This document shows, piece by piece, positions 8,130 to 18,827 of a DNA stretch of 64,000 nt. The notes under the pieces were generated by a model. It was not told the origin of the DNA. It saw nothing but the letters and a program-made list of their open reading frames with translations, and did not search any database. The translations under genes and the position numbers were made by a program. The first letter of the stretch is position 1; each line of letters starts with the position of its first letter. This stretch comes from Corynebacterium sp. CNCTC7651 (GTDB taxonomy: Bacteria > Actinomycetota > Actinomycetes > Mycobacteriales > Mycobacteriaceae): positions 2,046,001 to 2,110,000 of the forward strand of contig NZ_CP071246.1 of the NCBI RefSeq assembly GCF_021496665.1. The letters run 5' to 3'.

Positions 8130-8996
8130 ATGACGAACCCCCAGAACCCCGGCCAGCGCGCCCACGCGCAGGGAGAAAAGGTCCAGCGCGTCGAGCGCAC
8201 CACCACCACTCGCAAGGCCGCTCCGGCTCAGCGCGCCGCGACCCCGGCAACGTCCGCGTCCACGGCGTACGAGACCACCGACCACGTGGGCCAGGAAGCC
8301 TGGATCGGCACCGGCTCCGACAACGTCTCCAACGGCAACGTCTCTTGGGGCGCAATCTTTGCCGGCGTGGTGACGTTCCTCGGCATCATGATCCTCCTCG
8401 GCGTCGGCGCCGCAGCGATGGGCCTGCAGGGCTCCACCGGCCTCGCAACCGGCATCTTCGCCCTGATCTCCCTGGCTGTCGCGTTCGCGGCCGCCGGCTA
8501 CGTCGCGGGTGCGCTCGGCGTGCGCGCTGGCCTCTTCCACGGCTTCGCTACTTGGGCGACCTCCCTCATCGCTGCTCTGATCCTCGCTGGCTGGCTCGGC
8601 GCTTCCGTGATCGGTGGCGTCGGCTCCTTGCTGGGTTCCGCCGGGTCCGCCCTCGGCGCCGCGACTGGTACCGCCGTCGGCACTGCCGGCGAGTACGCTT
8701 CCCAGAACGTTTCCCGCGAGGAGCTGGAGAACCGCGCGAACGAGGTCGCTGACCAGGTGAAGGAGAACGTTAACGTCACCGACCAGGACATCGAGAACGC
8801 CAAGCAGCAGGCCAACGAGATGGCTAACGACGCAGCCCAGAAGGCCGACGAGATCTCCGACCAGGCCGCAGTGGGCACCTGGTGGACCTTCGCAGGCCTG
8901 ATCATCGGCGCCGTCATCGCTTCCCTCGCCGGTGCCGCGGGTGCTCGCTCCGTACTCAACCGCGACGATCACCAGCAGGTCGTGCGCAAGCGCTAG
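8130..8996 (+). CDS. Four-TM membrane protein with long amphipathic linker
   Basis: A 288-aa protein of unknown function. Residues 1-60 are polar and Thr/Ala-rich. Three hydrophobic segments lie at about 71-170 (IFAGVVTFLGIMILLG, IFALISLAVAFAAAGY, WATSLIAALILAGW). Then comes a charged helical stretch of about 60 residues with heptad-like Asn/Glu/Gln pattern (SREELENRANEVADQVKENV), and a final membrane segment TFAGLIIGAVIASLAG before a basic tail. The ATG at 8130 follows AGAAGGATT. The pattern resembles actinobacterial envelope-stress membrane proteins, but I do not recognise a named family. A shared terminator separates it from hspR. Confidence 0.6.
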   Translation: MTNPQNPGQRAHAQGEKVQRVERTTTTRKAAPAQRAATPATSASTAYETTDHVGQEAWIGTGSDNVSNGNVSWGAIFAGVVTFLGIMILLGVGAAAMGLQGSTGLATGIFALISLAVAFAAAGYVAGALGVRAGLFHGFATWATSLIAALILAGWLGASVIGGVGSLLGSAGSALGAATGTAVGTAGEYASQNVSREELENRANEVADQVKENVNVTDQDIENAKQQANEMANDAAQKADEISDQAAVGTWWTFAGLIIGAVIASLAGAAGARSVLNRDDHQQVVRKR

Positions 8997-9026
8997 TTCG
9001 CTTTACGACGATCCCATACACACGAA

Positions 9027-9070
9027 AGACCCGAGCGGGAAACCTTCACGGTTTCCGCCCGGGTCTTCGT
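9027..9070. terminator. Bidirectional terminator between the membrane protein gene and hspR
   Basis: A 17-bp stem with one mismatch around a TTCA loop: GACCCGAGCGGGAAACC on the left, GGTTTCCGCCCGGGTC on the right. A-rich on one side and T-rich on the other, so it can end transcription from both convergent units. Confidence 0.8.
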
Positions 9071-9100
9071 TGTTTTCTCTCGTGTGCTGGCGGTACGTGG

Positions 9101-9496
9101 CTAGGTGCGCTGGCGGCGCCGGGCGCTCGGGTCCCACAGCACCACCTGCGTGGACTGCGGGACGTGCACCAGCTCGCCGCCGGAGCGGCGGGCAAGCAGC
9201 TGTCGCTGCAGCTCCTCCACTTCGCTGCGCTGGGTGTCCAGCTGTCCCTCGAGGGTTTCGATGCGCTCGGTGAGCTCGATGATGGTCTTAATGCCGGCCA
9301 GGTTCACACCCTCCTCTTGGGAGAGGTGCTGGATGCGGCGCAGCATCGTGATGTCGCGGGTGGAGTACCGGCGACCGCCGCCGCTGGTGCGCATGGGGGT
9401 GACCAAACCGAGCCGGTCGTACGTGCGCAGGGTTTGCGCGTGCATGCCGGTCAGTTCGGCGGCGGCGGAAATGACGTAGTACTTCTCTTCAGCCAT
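9101..9496 (-). CDS. hspR: Heat-shock repressor HspR (MerR family)
   Basis: HspR represses the dnaK operon and clpB by binding HAIR inverted repeats, with DnaK as co-repressor. The 131-aa protein has an N-terminal MerR-type winged helix (YYVISAAAELTGMHAQTLRTYD, arm GGGRRYS) followed by a coiled coil (IELTERIETLEGQLDTQRSE) and a basic tail. It is the last gene of dnaK-grpE-dnaJ-hspR, 15 bp after dnaJ. An in-frame GTG lies two codons upstream, but the ATG at 9496 sits better after AAAGGGGG. Autoregulation is expected because HAIR sites lie before dnaK. Confidence 0.93.
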   Translation of the reverse strand: MAEEKYYVISAAAELTGMHAQTLRTYDRLGLVTPMRTSGGGRRYSTRDITMLRRIQHLSQEEGVNLAGIKTIIELTERIETLEGQLDTQRSEVEELQRQLLARRSGGELVHVPQSTQVVLWDPSARRRQRT

Positions 9497-9511
9497 ATCC
9501 ACGCACCCCCT

Positions 9512-10726
9512 TTACTGGGCTCCGGCCCACCCGGCGCGCGGGTCAAAGCCGGAGTCCTTCTCCGCCTGGGCGTAGGTGCGCAGCGCGCTCATCGCGCCGG
9601 CATCGAGGTCCTTGGGCACGCGGACCTCGACGGTCACTAGCAGGTCGCCGGCAGTGCCGGACTTGCGCTGGATGCCGCGGCCCTTCACGCGCAAGGTGCG
9701 CCCGTTGGGCGTACCGGCCGGGACCTTCACCTTCACCGGCTTGTCCAGCGTGGGCACCGTGACGGTGCCGCCGAGGGCCAGCTCGCCGAAGGAGACGGGC
9801 ACGGTGATCTCGAGGTCGTCGCCGCTGCGGGTGAACACAGCGTCCGGGCGCACGCGCACCGTGACAAAGAGGTCGCCAGAAGGCGTGCCGTTCGGCCCGG
9901 CCTCACCCTGGCCGGCCAACCGCACCTTCTGCCCGTCCACCACACCGGCGGGGATACGCACCGTGATAGAGCGCGTGCGCCGGACGGTGCCGGTGCCGGA
10001 GCAGGTAGGGCACGGATCCTCGATCACTTCGCCGGTGCCGTCGCAGTTCGTGCACGGCCGAGCCATGCCGAACGCGCCGGAATTCTCCCGGATGTAGCCG
10101 GTGCCAGAGCACTCCGCACAGGTGTGGGTCTTGCCGGACTTGGAGCCGGAGCCGTGGCAGGTGGTGCACGGGGCGTCGCCGGTAAGCTCCACCGGGAAGG
10201 TGGTGCCCTTGGCGGCCTCGCGGAAGTCGATGGTTATTTCGGTTTCGACGTCCGCCCCCCGCGACGGCCGAGCGTTCCTGCCAGCACCGCCGCCGCGGTT
10301 AAAGAAGCCACCGAGGAAATCACCAAGGCCGCCGTCTCCAGCTTGTCCGCCAGCCCCTGTTCCGAAGATGTCGTTGAGGTCTCCGATGTCGAAGTCGCCC
10401 TGCGGCGCTGTCGTACGAAACCCGCCCGGGAACCCGGCACCTCCTTGTCCCCCGAACCGGCCGGAGAACCCTCCGAAGCCGCCCGAGCCGATCATGGACT
10501 TGAACTGGTCGTATTCCTTGCGCTTTTCCTCGTCGCCGACAACGTCGTACGCCTCAGCGACGCGCTTGAACTTCTCCTCCGCGGCCTTGTTGCCGGGGTT
10601 GGAGTCGGGGTGGTTCTCGCGCGCGAGCTTGCGGTACGCCTTCTTAATGTCGGCGGCAGAGGCGCTCGAGGATACCCCGAGGTCGCCGTAGTAATCCTTG
10701 TTGGCCCACTCTTGTTGCATTGCCAT
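9512..10726 (-). CDS. dnaJ: Chaperone DnaJ (Hsp40)
   Basis: Co-chaperone that delivers unfolded proteins to DnaK and stimulates its ATPase. The 404 residues contain the J domain (residues 10-76, HPD at 39-41), a Gly/Phe-rich linker (about 80-150), the cysteine-rich zinc domain with four CxxC motifs (CTTC, CAEC, CTNC, CPTC; about 186-250), and the C-terminal substrate-binding sheets. This is a type I DnaJ of normal length. The start follows AAAGGAGG. It lies 60 bp downstream of grpE in the heat-shock operon. Confidence 0.96.
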   Translation of the reverse strand: MAMQQEWANKDYYGDLGVSSSASAADIKKAYRKLARENHPDSNPGNKAAEEKFKRVAEAYDVVGDEEKRKEYDQFKSMIGSGGFGGFSGRFGGQGGAGFPGGFRTTAPQGDFDIGDLNDIFGTGAGGQAGDGGLGDFLGGFFNRGGGAGRNARPSRGADVETEITIDFREAAKGTTFPVELTGDAPCTTCHGSGSKSGKTHTCAECSGTGYIRENSGAFGMARPCTNCDGTGEVIEDPCPTCSGTGTVRRTRSITVRIPAGVVDGQKVRLAGQGEAGPNGTPSGDLFVTVRVRPDAVFTRSGDDLEITVPVSFGELALGGTVTVPTLDKPVKVKVPAGTPNGRTLRVKGRGIQRKSGTAGDLLVTVEVRVPKDLDAGAMSALRTYAQAEKDSGFDPRAGWAGAQ

Positions 10727-10787
10727 CGCGCATCCTCCTTTCGCTTACATGTTTATTAAGGTGTGCCGCTCGCCCGCGGCGTGGGTG

Positions 10788-11516
10788 TTACTCAGCCGGG
10801 TGCTCCGCAGCTGGCTGCTCGCCGGCCGGGTCCGCAATGATTACCATCGCGTTGCGCACCAGGCGGTCACCAAGGCGGTAGCCCTTGCGCAGCACGGTGC
10901 CGATGACCTTGTCGTCGCCGGAGGACAGGTCCTGGACCGCCTCGTGGATCTCCGGGTCAAAGGCCTCGCCCTCAGCGCCGAAGGCAGCCAACTTCTGGCC
11001 CTCCAGCGTGGAGCGCAGCTTGTCCCCGAAGGACTTCAGCGGACCTTCGGCCAAGTCTCCGTGCTGCTCGGCGAGATCTAAATCGTCGAGAAGCGGGAGA
11101 AGCTTCTCAGCGAACTTGGCCTTCGTCTGGTCGGCGATCAGCGCACGCTCGCGCTCAGTGCGGCGCCGGTAGTTGGCGTACTCCGCGCTCACGCGCTGCA
11201 GATCTTCGGTACGCTCCGCGAGCTGGAGCTCGATGTCGCTCACCGTGCCGTCGCCGTCAGCGTCGGCGACAACACCCTCGCCGATGGAGTCGATCTCTGC
11301 CTCGAGCGCGTCGGCGATTTCCGCGTCCGAGAGCCCAGTGAGCGGGTCTTCCGCGTCAGCGCCGGACTCCGGGTCAGCCGCAGCCTCGAAGGCGTGGGCC
11401 TCCGCAGCTTCGTCGGCAAGCGCCTCGGCGGCGTCCGGGGACACGTACTGCTCGTCGGTGTTCTCCGGCGCGCCCGGGTTGTCCGGCATCGGCGGGTTCA
11501 CGTTGGGGTTCGTCAT
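10788..11516 (-). CDS. grpE: Nucleotide exchange factor GrpE
   Basis: GrpE releases ADP from DnaK. The 242-aa protein has a long acidic, low-complexity N-terminal extension (about residues 1-100), longer than in E. coli. It then has the long dimerisation helix ([20 protein letters not shown]) and the C-terminal beta domain with [20 protein letters not shown], the GrpE signature. The ribosome binding site AAGGAG precedes the ATG by 6 bp. Second gene of the operon, 30 bp after dnaK. Confidence 0.95.
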   Translation of the reverse strand: MTNPNVNPPMPDNPGAPENTDEQYVSPDAAEALADEAAEAHAFEAAADPESGADAEDPLTGLSDAEIADALEAEIDSIGEGVVADADGDGTVSDIELQLAERTEDLQRVSAEYANYRRRTERERALIADQTKAKFAEKLLPLLDDLDLAEQHGDLAEGPLKSFGDKLRSTLEGQKLAAFGAEGEAFDPEIHEAVQDLSSGDDKVIGTVLRKGYRLGDRLVRNAMVIIADPAGEQPAAEHPAE

Positions 11517-11546
11517 CGCGAACTCCTTCCTGGCACTCGGTGCCGG

Positions 11547-13400
<1,854 letters not shown>

Positions 13401-13441
13401 ATGTTCTTTTCCTCCTGTGGAAAGTGTGGTTCGTTTGTAAA

Positions 13442-13561
13442 GTTGAAGCGCTGCGGCTCAACCTCGCGACCGCCACTGTACCAGTGGTCGCCCTCAAAGC
13501 CTTACAGCCTTGAGCCGAGCACGCTCAATCTCTATAACGAACCACCGCGAAAGTTGTTCCC
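13442..13561 (-). promoter_or_regulatory. dnaK operon promoter: SigH-like boxes and two HAIR operators
   Basis: On the minus strand GGGAAC (13561-13556) and CGTTAT (13539-13534) are 16 bp apart and fit the SigH consensus. Downstream lie HspR operators: CTTGAGC-N7-GCTCAAT at 13509-13529 and a weaker GTTGAAG-N7-GCTCAAC at 13442-13462, both with the 7-bp spacer of HAIR sites. The first would sit at the transcription start, the second in the leader. Confidence 0.7.
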
Positions 13562-13655
13562 GGTTCGCTCAACTTTTTTCGTTGGGGGTATCGGTGCAGG
13601 TTGTTCGGGTGATCGTCGATAAGCGAAAAGTGCGATCTGTGGCAAGATAAGCCGG

Positions 13656-15122
13656 GTGACTGAGAAAAACAGGGATTACGTGGGCGCGCTCGACACAACT
13701 GTCGACGATATTCAGATGATGCCCACACCGGCCGACGCAGCCCAAGAGCTGTCGGACGAGCCGATTGACCGCGGCGACGTCATCGCCGCCGATGGCCGCA
13801 CCGCCGCCGCATGGGCGCTGCGGTTCATCATCGTGGTCGCCGCGACGGCGCTGCTGTTCTGGATGATCGGCAAGGTGTGGATGGGCATTCTGCCGATCCT
13901 GCTCGCGCTAATTTTCTGCACCGTGCTGTGGCCGCCGGTGCGCTGGCTACGCAACCACAAGGTGCCGTCCGCGCTGGCCGTGATTCTTGTGCTGGTGGCG
14001 TTCTTCGGCGCGATCATCGGCATCTTCTCCGCGATGGCGCCGACCGTGCGCACCCAGGGCGTCCAGCTCTACGAGCAAGCGCAGCAGGGCATCCGCCAGA
14101 TCCTAGACTTCATCGACGAGCGGCTTGACCCGCAAATCATCGACCCGGACCAGATCCAAGAAGGCCTGAACCAGCTCACCAACTTCGTGCGCGGGCAGGC
14201 ATCCAACATCGCGTCCGGCGTGTTCAGCGGCATCGGCACCATCGCGTCTGTGGGCACCACGCTGGTGCTCACCCTGATTCTGTCCTTCTTCTTCCTCAAG
14301 GACGGCGACCGCTTCCTGCCGTGGCTGCGCAAGTACACCGGTGCGCGCGCCGGCTGGCACCTCACCGAAGTGCTCATGCGCTCCTGGAACACCTTGGCCG
14401 GCTTCATCCGCACCCAGGCCATCGTGTCCATGGTGGACGCCGTGTTCATCGGTGTCGGCCTTCTGCTGCTGGGCGTGCCGCTGTGGCCGGTGCTGGCCGT
14501 GATCACGTTCTTCGCCGGCTTCATCCCGATCGTCGGTGCGTTCACCGCCGGCGCCCTCGCCGTGATCATCGCGCTGGTGTCCAACGGCTTCTGGAACGCG
14601 ATTTTCGTGCTGATCCTCATCATCGCCGTCCAGCAGATCGAGGGCAACGTGCTCCAGCCGATCCTGCAGTCCCGCGCCATGGGCCTGCACGCGGCGATTG
14701 TGCTGCTGGCCGTGGCGCTCGGCGGCACCATGTTCGGCATCATCGGCGCGTTCCTGGCCGTGCCTGTCGCCGCCGTCGCCGCCGTGTGGTTCCGCTACTG
14801 GGCTGAGATGGTGTCGCTGCGAGCGGGGCAAATTACTGCCGACGATATCCAGATGGCAACCCAGCAGTCTCAGGCGCTCGATTCCAAGGAGGCGTTCTCC
14901 GCCATCCGCCGCCAGATGGTGCGCATGGCCAAGCGCGAGAAGCCGGAGATCCACGCACCCGTGAAGGATTCGCTCGGTTCTACCCGCGTGCCCACGGGCA
15001 AGGAAGCTCCGAAGAAGACCTACGACCACGAGGTCCCCGGCCGGTCCCGCGCCATGGATCCGGACGAGAAGCAGTCCTCCGACAAGGAACGCCAGCGCGA
15101 GCTGGACAAGGACGACGCCTAG
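13656..15122 (+). CDS. AI-2E family membrane protein (UPF0118/PerM type)
   Basis: A 488-aa integral membrane protein. After a 45-residue polar lead come paired membrane segments (about residues 45-115), a soluble helical stretch (about 115-190) and a C-terminal block of five or so membrane segments with the family motifs FFFLKDGDRFLPWL, GVPLWPVLAVITFFAGFIPIVG and GNVLQPILQSRAMGLHAAIVLLAVALGG. The last 90 residues are polar and charged. Members export small molecules or ions; the AI-2 label is historical, so the substrate is open. The GTG start has no clear ribosome binding site and lies 8 bp after CAAGAT, which suggests a leaderless transcript. Divergent from dnaK. Confidence 0.85.
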   Translation: MTEKNRDYVGALDTTVDDIQMMPTPADAAQELSDEPIDRGDVIAADGRTAAAWALRFIIVVAATALLFWMIGKVWMGILPILLALIFCTVLWPPVRWLRNHKVPSALAVILVLVAFFGAIIGIFSAMAPTVRTQGVQLYEQAQQGIRQILDFIDERLDPQIIDPDQIQEGLNQLTNFVRGQASNIASGVFSGIGTIASVGTTLVLTLILSFFFLKDGDRFLPWLRKYTGARAGWHLTEVLMRSWNTLAGFIRTQAIVSMVDAVFIGVGLLLLGVPLWPVLAVITFFAGFIPIVGAFTAGALAVIIALVSNGFWNAIFVLILIIAVQQIEGNVLQPILQSRAMGLHAAIVLLAVALGGTMFGIIGAFLAVPVAAVAAVWFRYWAEMVSLRAGQITADDIQMATQQSQALDSKEAFSAIRRQMVRMAKREKPEIHAPVKDSLGSTRVPTGKEAPKKTYDHEVPGRSRAMDPDEKQSSDKERQRELDKDDA

Positions 15123-15153
15123 GGGCTTTTTGCTTTACGACGCTCCCTTGAAC

Positions 15154-15187
15154 CGCGCCCACGAACCTTCCCGTGGGCGCGTTTTTT
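15154..15187 (+). terminator. Terminator after the AI-2E family gene
   Basis: CGCGCCCACG (15154-15163) pairs with CGTGGGCGCG (15172-15181) and is followed by TTTTTT. Confidence 0.88.
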
Positions 15188-15218
15188 CCGCGCACGCAAT
15201 ATTCCCCCTGCGCAGGGT

Positions 15219-16316
15219 TTAGCCCCCGCGCAGGACGCCGTAGGGGTGGTAATCGTTGCGCACCGGCACACCGCGTGGCGAGATCCAGATGCCTTCGCCG
15301 CCGCGCATCTCCACTCGGCCGCGTTTATGTCGTCCCACGTCGTCGTCGTTGACGTGGTTGTGGTATCTGCACACCATCACCAGGTTGTTCAGGTTGGTGT
15401 GCCCGCCCTGTTTCCACGGAGTGACGTGGTGGGCTTGGTTGTGCACCGCCGGGCTCTTGCACCCCGGCCACGGGCACACCGGGTTGACCAAGCTTGCAAG
15501 CGTCCGCTGCTTCTCGTTGGCGAAGCGGCTGGTGTCGTACAGGTTCACCGCGCCGTAGCCCGGCTTCACCAACGCCAACTCGAGGTGGTTCTCCGCGGCC
15601 GCGACAAAGCGTTCGATGAACTCGGCGCCAGTGATGGTGGTGCCGTCGGTAAGTCCCAGCACCACCTCCTCGCCGCGGCCCTCGAGGATGTCAACCCAGT
15701 CCGGCAGCGGAACGCTGACGATCGGGCGCGGCACGGCGGCCGGGATGACCTGGCCTCCCTCTCCGCTCGCGTTGGCGGAGAACAGCGCGTCCAGCTTGGC
15801 CAGCATTTGCGGTGCGGCGGACTGCGTCTCGTCGATGCCCTCGCGCGCGAAGTGCTCCCACTCGGCGGCGCGGTGCTCATCCATCCACATTGTTACCCCG
15901 CGCATCTTGTGCCGGGACCTGGTGAAGAACGCGCCCTTCTTCGGCGGCTTCGGCTCGATCGGTGCCGCCGCCTTCACAGCGCGGGTGAACGCGTTGAAGG
16001 TCTTCGGCCGCGCGCTTGCCACCGCGCTCAGCACGTCCAGCCGCTTTCGGCCGCGCTCCTGGGGCGCGACCTTCTTCAGGTGCCGCTCCAAAAACACCAG
16101 CTCATCGAGCGACACGCCGGCTTCCGCCACTAGCGCCACAGCTTTCTTCTGCTGTTTGTGGGCGTGGGTGGTGCCCAAGTAAACGTCGTAAAGCTCGGCC
16201 CAAGTGCGAGCCTTCGTCGGCTCGATGCCAAGCGCGACGGCCTGGTCAACGTCGAACCCGGCCAACAGGTCCAGCGGGCTGCTGGCCATGGCCTCGAGGA
16301 ACGACATGAGATTCAT
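15219..16316 (-). CDS. HNH endonuclease-domain protein (DUF222/13E12-like)
   Basis: A 365-aa protein of the actinobacterial DUF222-HNH family. Residues 1-250 are the helical DUF222-type region; the C-terminal HNH domain (about residues 290-340) shows a zinc-knuckle pair CPWPGCKSPAVHNQAHHV and NLNNLVMVCRYHNHV. The two Cys, the HH pair and the final His-Asn-His are intact, so nuclease activity is possible. Members are multicopy in corynebacteria and mycobacteria, and their role (repair, or a relic of mobile elements) is unclear. The ATG at 16316 follows GGGGGC; an ATG three codons later is an alternative. Confidence 0.8.
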   Translation of the reverse strand: MNLMSFLEAMASSPLDLLAGFDVDQAVALGIEPTKARTWAELYDVYLGTTHAHKQQKKAVALVAEAGVSLDELVFLERHLKKVAPQERGRKRLDVLSAVASARPKTFNAFTRAVKAAAPIEPKPPKKGAFFTRSRHKMRGVTMWMDEHRAAEWEHFAREGIDETQSAAPQMLAKLDALFSANASGEGGQVIPAAVPRPIVSVPLPDWVDILEGRGEEVVLGLTDGTTITGAEFIERFVAAAENHLELALVKPGYGAVNLYDTSRFANEKQRTLASLVNPVCPWPGCKSPAVHNQAHHVTPWKQGGHTNLNNLVMVCRYHNHVNDDDVGRHKRGRVEMRGGEGIWISPRGVPVRNDYHPYGVLRGG

Positions 16317-16414
16317 GCCCCCGACGGTAGCGGTGCACGGGCCCGACCGGAACCCCGCCCGTGCACACCAAGATGTGAAAACGGAGGGAACCGAATTCGC
16401 GTACGGTGGTGCGC

Positions 16415-16939
16415 ATGGCTGATTTGAACAACAAGACAATCGCAATTGTGGCAACCGACGGCTTCGAGGACTCCGAGCTGACTTCCCCGAAGGAGGCCGT
16501 TGAGGCCGCGGGTGCAACCACCCACGTTATTTCCACCGAGACCGGCGAGATCGAGGGCAAGAAGGGCGCCAAGGTGACTGTGGACGTCACCACCGCTGAG
16601 GCGGACGTGGCTAACTACGACGCACTTATTCTCCCCGGCGGCACCGTAAACTCGGACACCATCCGCATTGACAAGGATGCCGTCGCCCTGGTGCAGGCGT
16701 TCAAGGCTGCGGACAAGCCGATCGGCGTGATCTGCCACGGCGGCTGGATCCTCGCGGAGGCGGACGTGCTCAAGGACGTCAAGCTCACCTCCGTGGAGAA
16801 CGTGAAGACCGACCTGGTCAACGCTGGCGCGAACTGGGTGGACGAGGAAGTTGTGGTCGACTCCGGCTTCATCTCCTCCCGCACCCCGGACGACCTGCCG
16901 GCCTTCAACAAGGCGCTGGTGGAGGAGTTCGCCAAGTAA
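16415..16939 (+). CDS. DJ-1/PfpI family protein (type 1 glutamine amidotransferase-like)
   Basis: A 174-aa cytoplasmic protein. The nucleophile elbow GVICHGGWIL (Cys about 105) and the upstream Glu in ATDGFEDSELTSP are the conserved catalytic pair of the PfpI/YhbO branch. Such proteins act as stress-linked peptidases, chaperones or glyoxalase/deglycase enzymes; the exact activity is debated. The ATG at 16415 follows GGTGGT. The gene is monocistronic, with a terminator at 16963. Confidence 0.88.
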   Translation: MADLNNKTIAIVATDGFEDSELTSPKEAVEAAGATTHVISTETGEIEGKKGAKVTVDVTTAEADVANYDALILPGGTVNSDTIRIDKDAVALVQAFKAADKPIGVICHGGWILAEADVLKDVKLTSVENVKTDLVNAGANWVDEEVVVDSGFISSRTPDDLPAFNKALVEEFAK

Positions 16940-16962
16940 AGCGCCCCGCCCGCTGCTACTCA

Positions 16963-16997
16963 CCGCCCGGAGGCTTCCGCAGCCTCGGGGCGGTTTT
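16963..16997 (+). terminator. Terminator after the PfpI gene
   Basis: CCGCCCGGAGGCT (16963-16975) pairs with AGCCTCGGGGCGG (16981-16993) with one mismatch, followed by TTTT. Confidence 0.82.
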
Positions 16998-17016
16998 CGC
17001 GCGGTAATCTGGCGTT

Positions 17017-17177
17017 ATGAAACGCCGCGCCTCCTCCGCCTGCTCGCCGGGGCCCTCGCTTGATGACGCTCCCGAGCCGACGCCCCGGCCGGGGCGAGCG
17101 CCGCGCCGAGCTCGAGCGCCGCACCGAGCCGGACCATGCAGCGCCAGGGCACCGAGTTCTGGACGTTCACGTTCTAG
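17017..17177 (+). other. Possible degenerate short reading frame
   Basis: An ATG at 17017 starts MKRR; one frame over, the DNA encodes LLRLLAGALA, like a broken signal peptide. The rest is Pro/Arg-rich with no recognisable domain. It may be the relic of a small exported protein. A functional gene cannot be supported. Confidence 0.25.
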
Positions 17178-17864
17178 CTAGGATCGCGCGGCATGCTTGG
17201 CCGCCCGGACGACGGCGACAAGCGCGTCGTTGACGCCGCGGATGGCCGCCGCGACCTCGGGCGGCGTGCGGTTGAGTTCGGGCGACGTCAGCGAGTAGTA
17301 GATCTCATCGAGCACGCGCTTCCTGTCCTTCCGGGCCAGGTCGCGCGTTTCGTTTTTGAGTACGTTGGGGGTGGCTGTGATTGCGTCGATAAGCTGGAGC
17401 GCAACGCCCTCGTTGACCGTTTCGTGAGCCTGCCCCCGGTAGATCTGGTGGATGCGCCCGCGCAGACGCTGCTCGACGGACCCGTCCCGCACCGGGTAGT
17501 GCGGCCACTGGACGAACAGGAACCCCCGGGAGCGTTCCTCCAGGATCCCCTGCTGCACCAGGGATGCCGCGGCGTAGTCGATGCGGCCAAAGCGGGTATC
17601 CGTAATCCAGTGGTAGGCGCGGCGGCCGGGCTTGCGCTGAATCAACTCGTGCGCGTGTCGCAGCAGAGGCGTGGGCAGCGGCTGCACCAACGGCAGCGGC
17701 GTGACCTTCCCGCGGCGGTCCGGGCTGATCTCAATCGCCCCGAGCAAGGCCAGATCCGCCAACGCCGCCGCGCCGAGCGCGAAACGACGGTAGCTGGACA
17801 CCCACGGTTCCGCCCCACCCTTGTCGGTGGTGAGCAACAGGAAAACTTGCTCCGAGATCAGCAT
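17178..17864 (-). CDS. GPP34 (GOLPH3/VPS74-like) family protein
   Basis: A 228-aa protein matching the actinobacterial GPP34 family: N-terminal MLISEQVFLLLTTDKG, then a helical bundle with GRIDYAAASLVQQGILEERSRG and RIHQIYRG, and a closing NDALVAVVRAAKHA helix. The eukaryotic members bind phosphatidylinositol-4-phosphate; the bacterial role is unknown. It lies 24 bp downstream of cysZ in the same direction and may be transcribed with the sulfate operon, though nothing links it to sulfur metabolism. Confidence 0.8.
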   Translation of the reverse strand: MLISEQVFLLLTTDKGGAEPWVSSYRRFALGAAALADLALLGAIEISPDRRGKVTPLPLVQPLPTPLLRHAHELIQRKPGRRAYHWITDTRFGRIDYAAASLVQQGILEERSRGFLFVQWPHYPVRDGSVEQRLRGRIHQIYRGQAHETVNEGVALQLIDAITATPNVLKNETRDLARKDRKRVLDEIYYSLTSPELNRTPPEVAAAIRGVNDALVAVVRAAKHAARS

Positions 17865-17888
17865 GCGTTCAGCATAAAACTGGGCAGG

Positions 17889-18827
17889 CTAGCTCGTGGC
17901 GGAAACGATCATCGTCGTGTCTTCGGCCGTCGCGCCCTCTTTCTCGGAGGCGGCCTTGGAGTTGGCGCGCGCCTTCATCACGCCGCGCCAAGACAAGACG
18001 GCGCCGATGCCGAAGATGAGTACGCGCGGGATCCACAGGTAATGGTCCAGCCCCAGCGCGGCCAGCACCACGGGCACGTTGAGCATGGTGATCAGGGTGC
18101 CTACAAACCCGCCGAGCAGGATCGGGTTGAGGCGCGTCACCAGCCAGGCGGCAATCGGCGCGGCGATCACGCCGCCAACCAGCAGCGCCACCACGGCCGC
18201 GAGGTTGGCCAGCAGGTCGTTCCACATGCCCACCACAAAGCCGGCAGTTGCAGCCGCGGTGACCAGGAACTCCGCGGTGTTCACCGTGCCCACAATGCGG
18301 CGCGGCTCGCTGCGTCCCGCGGACAGCAGCGCGGAGGTGGTCACAGGGCCCCAACCACCGCCGCCGGTGGCATCCACAAAGCCGCCGAACAGCCCAAGTC
18401 CGCCCAGGAACCTCTTGGAGTGCGGCTGCGGCGACAGCTTGCGCCTGGTCAACCCGCGCGCGAAACGCAGCATCAGGTTCACGCCAATTGCCGCAAGGAT
18501 GGCGGACATGATCGGCCGCGCGTGCTCCATCGGCAGCTGCGTCAGCACCACGGCACCGGTGAACGCGCCGATCGCGCCCGGAATACCCACCGCGAACGCC
18601 GTGCGCCAGTCCACGTTGCCGAAGCGCCAGTGCGCCACGCCGGACACCAGCGTCGTCCCCAGCTCCGCGGTGTGCACGACCGCGGACGCCGCCGCAGGTG
18701 TCAGCCCCGCCAGCATGATCAGAATCGTGGTAGAGGTGACGCCGAAACCCATGCCCAGCCCGCCGTCCACAAGTTGCGCGGCGAAGCCCGCGATGGAAAT
18801 CAGCAGCAGCGCGGTCAGATTACGCAT
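17889..18827 (-). CDS. cysZ: TauE/SafE family permease, putative sulfate transporter CysZ
   Basis: A 312-aa polytopic membrane protein of the TauE/SafE family (DUF81) with about eight membrane segments. Conserved patches are QLVDGGLGMGFGVTSTTILI near the N-terminus and GLFGGFVDATGGGGWGPV in the middle, the two family repeats. In C. glutamicum the last gene of fpr2-cysIXHDNYZ is cysZ, proposed to import sulfate; the same position here supports that name. The ATG at 18827 follows GGAGGTG and overlaps cysY by 8 bp. An upstream ATG at 18857 is less likely. Confidence 0.8.
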   Translation of the reverse strand: MRNLTALLLISIAGFAAQLVDGGLGMGFGVTSTTILIMLAGLTPAAASAVVHTAELGTTLVSGVAHWRFGNVDWRTAFAVGIPGAIGAFTGAVVLTQLPMEHARPIMSAILAAIGVNLMLRFARGLTRRKLSPQPHSKRFLGGLGLFGGFVDATGGGGWGPVTTSALLSAGRSEPRRIVGTVNTAEFLVTAAATAGFVVGMWNDLLANLAAVVALLVGGVIAAPIAAWLVTRLNPILLGGFVGTLITMLNVPVVLAALGLDHYLWIPRVLIFGIGAVLSWRGVMKARANSKAASEKEGATAEDTTMIVSATS

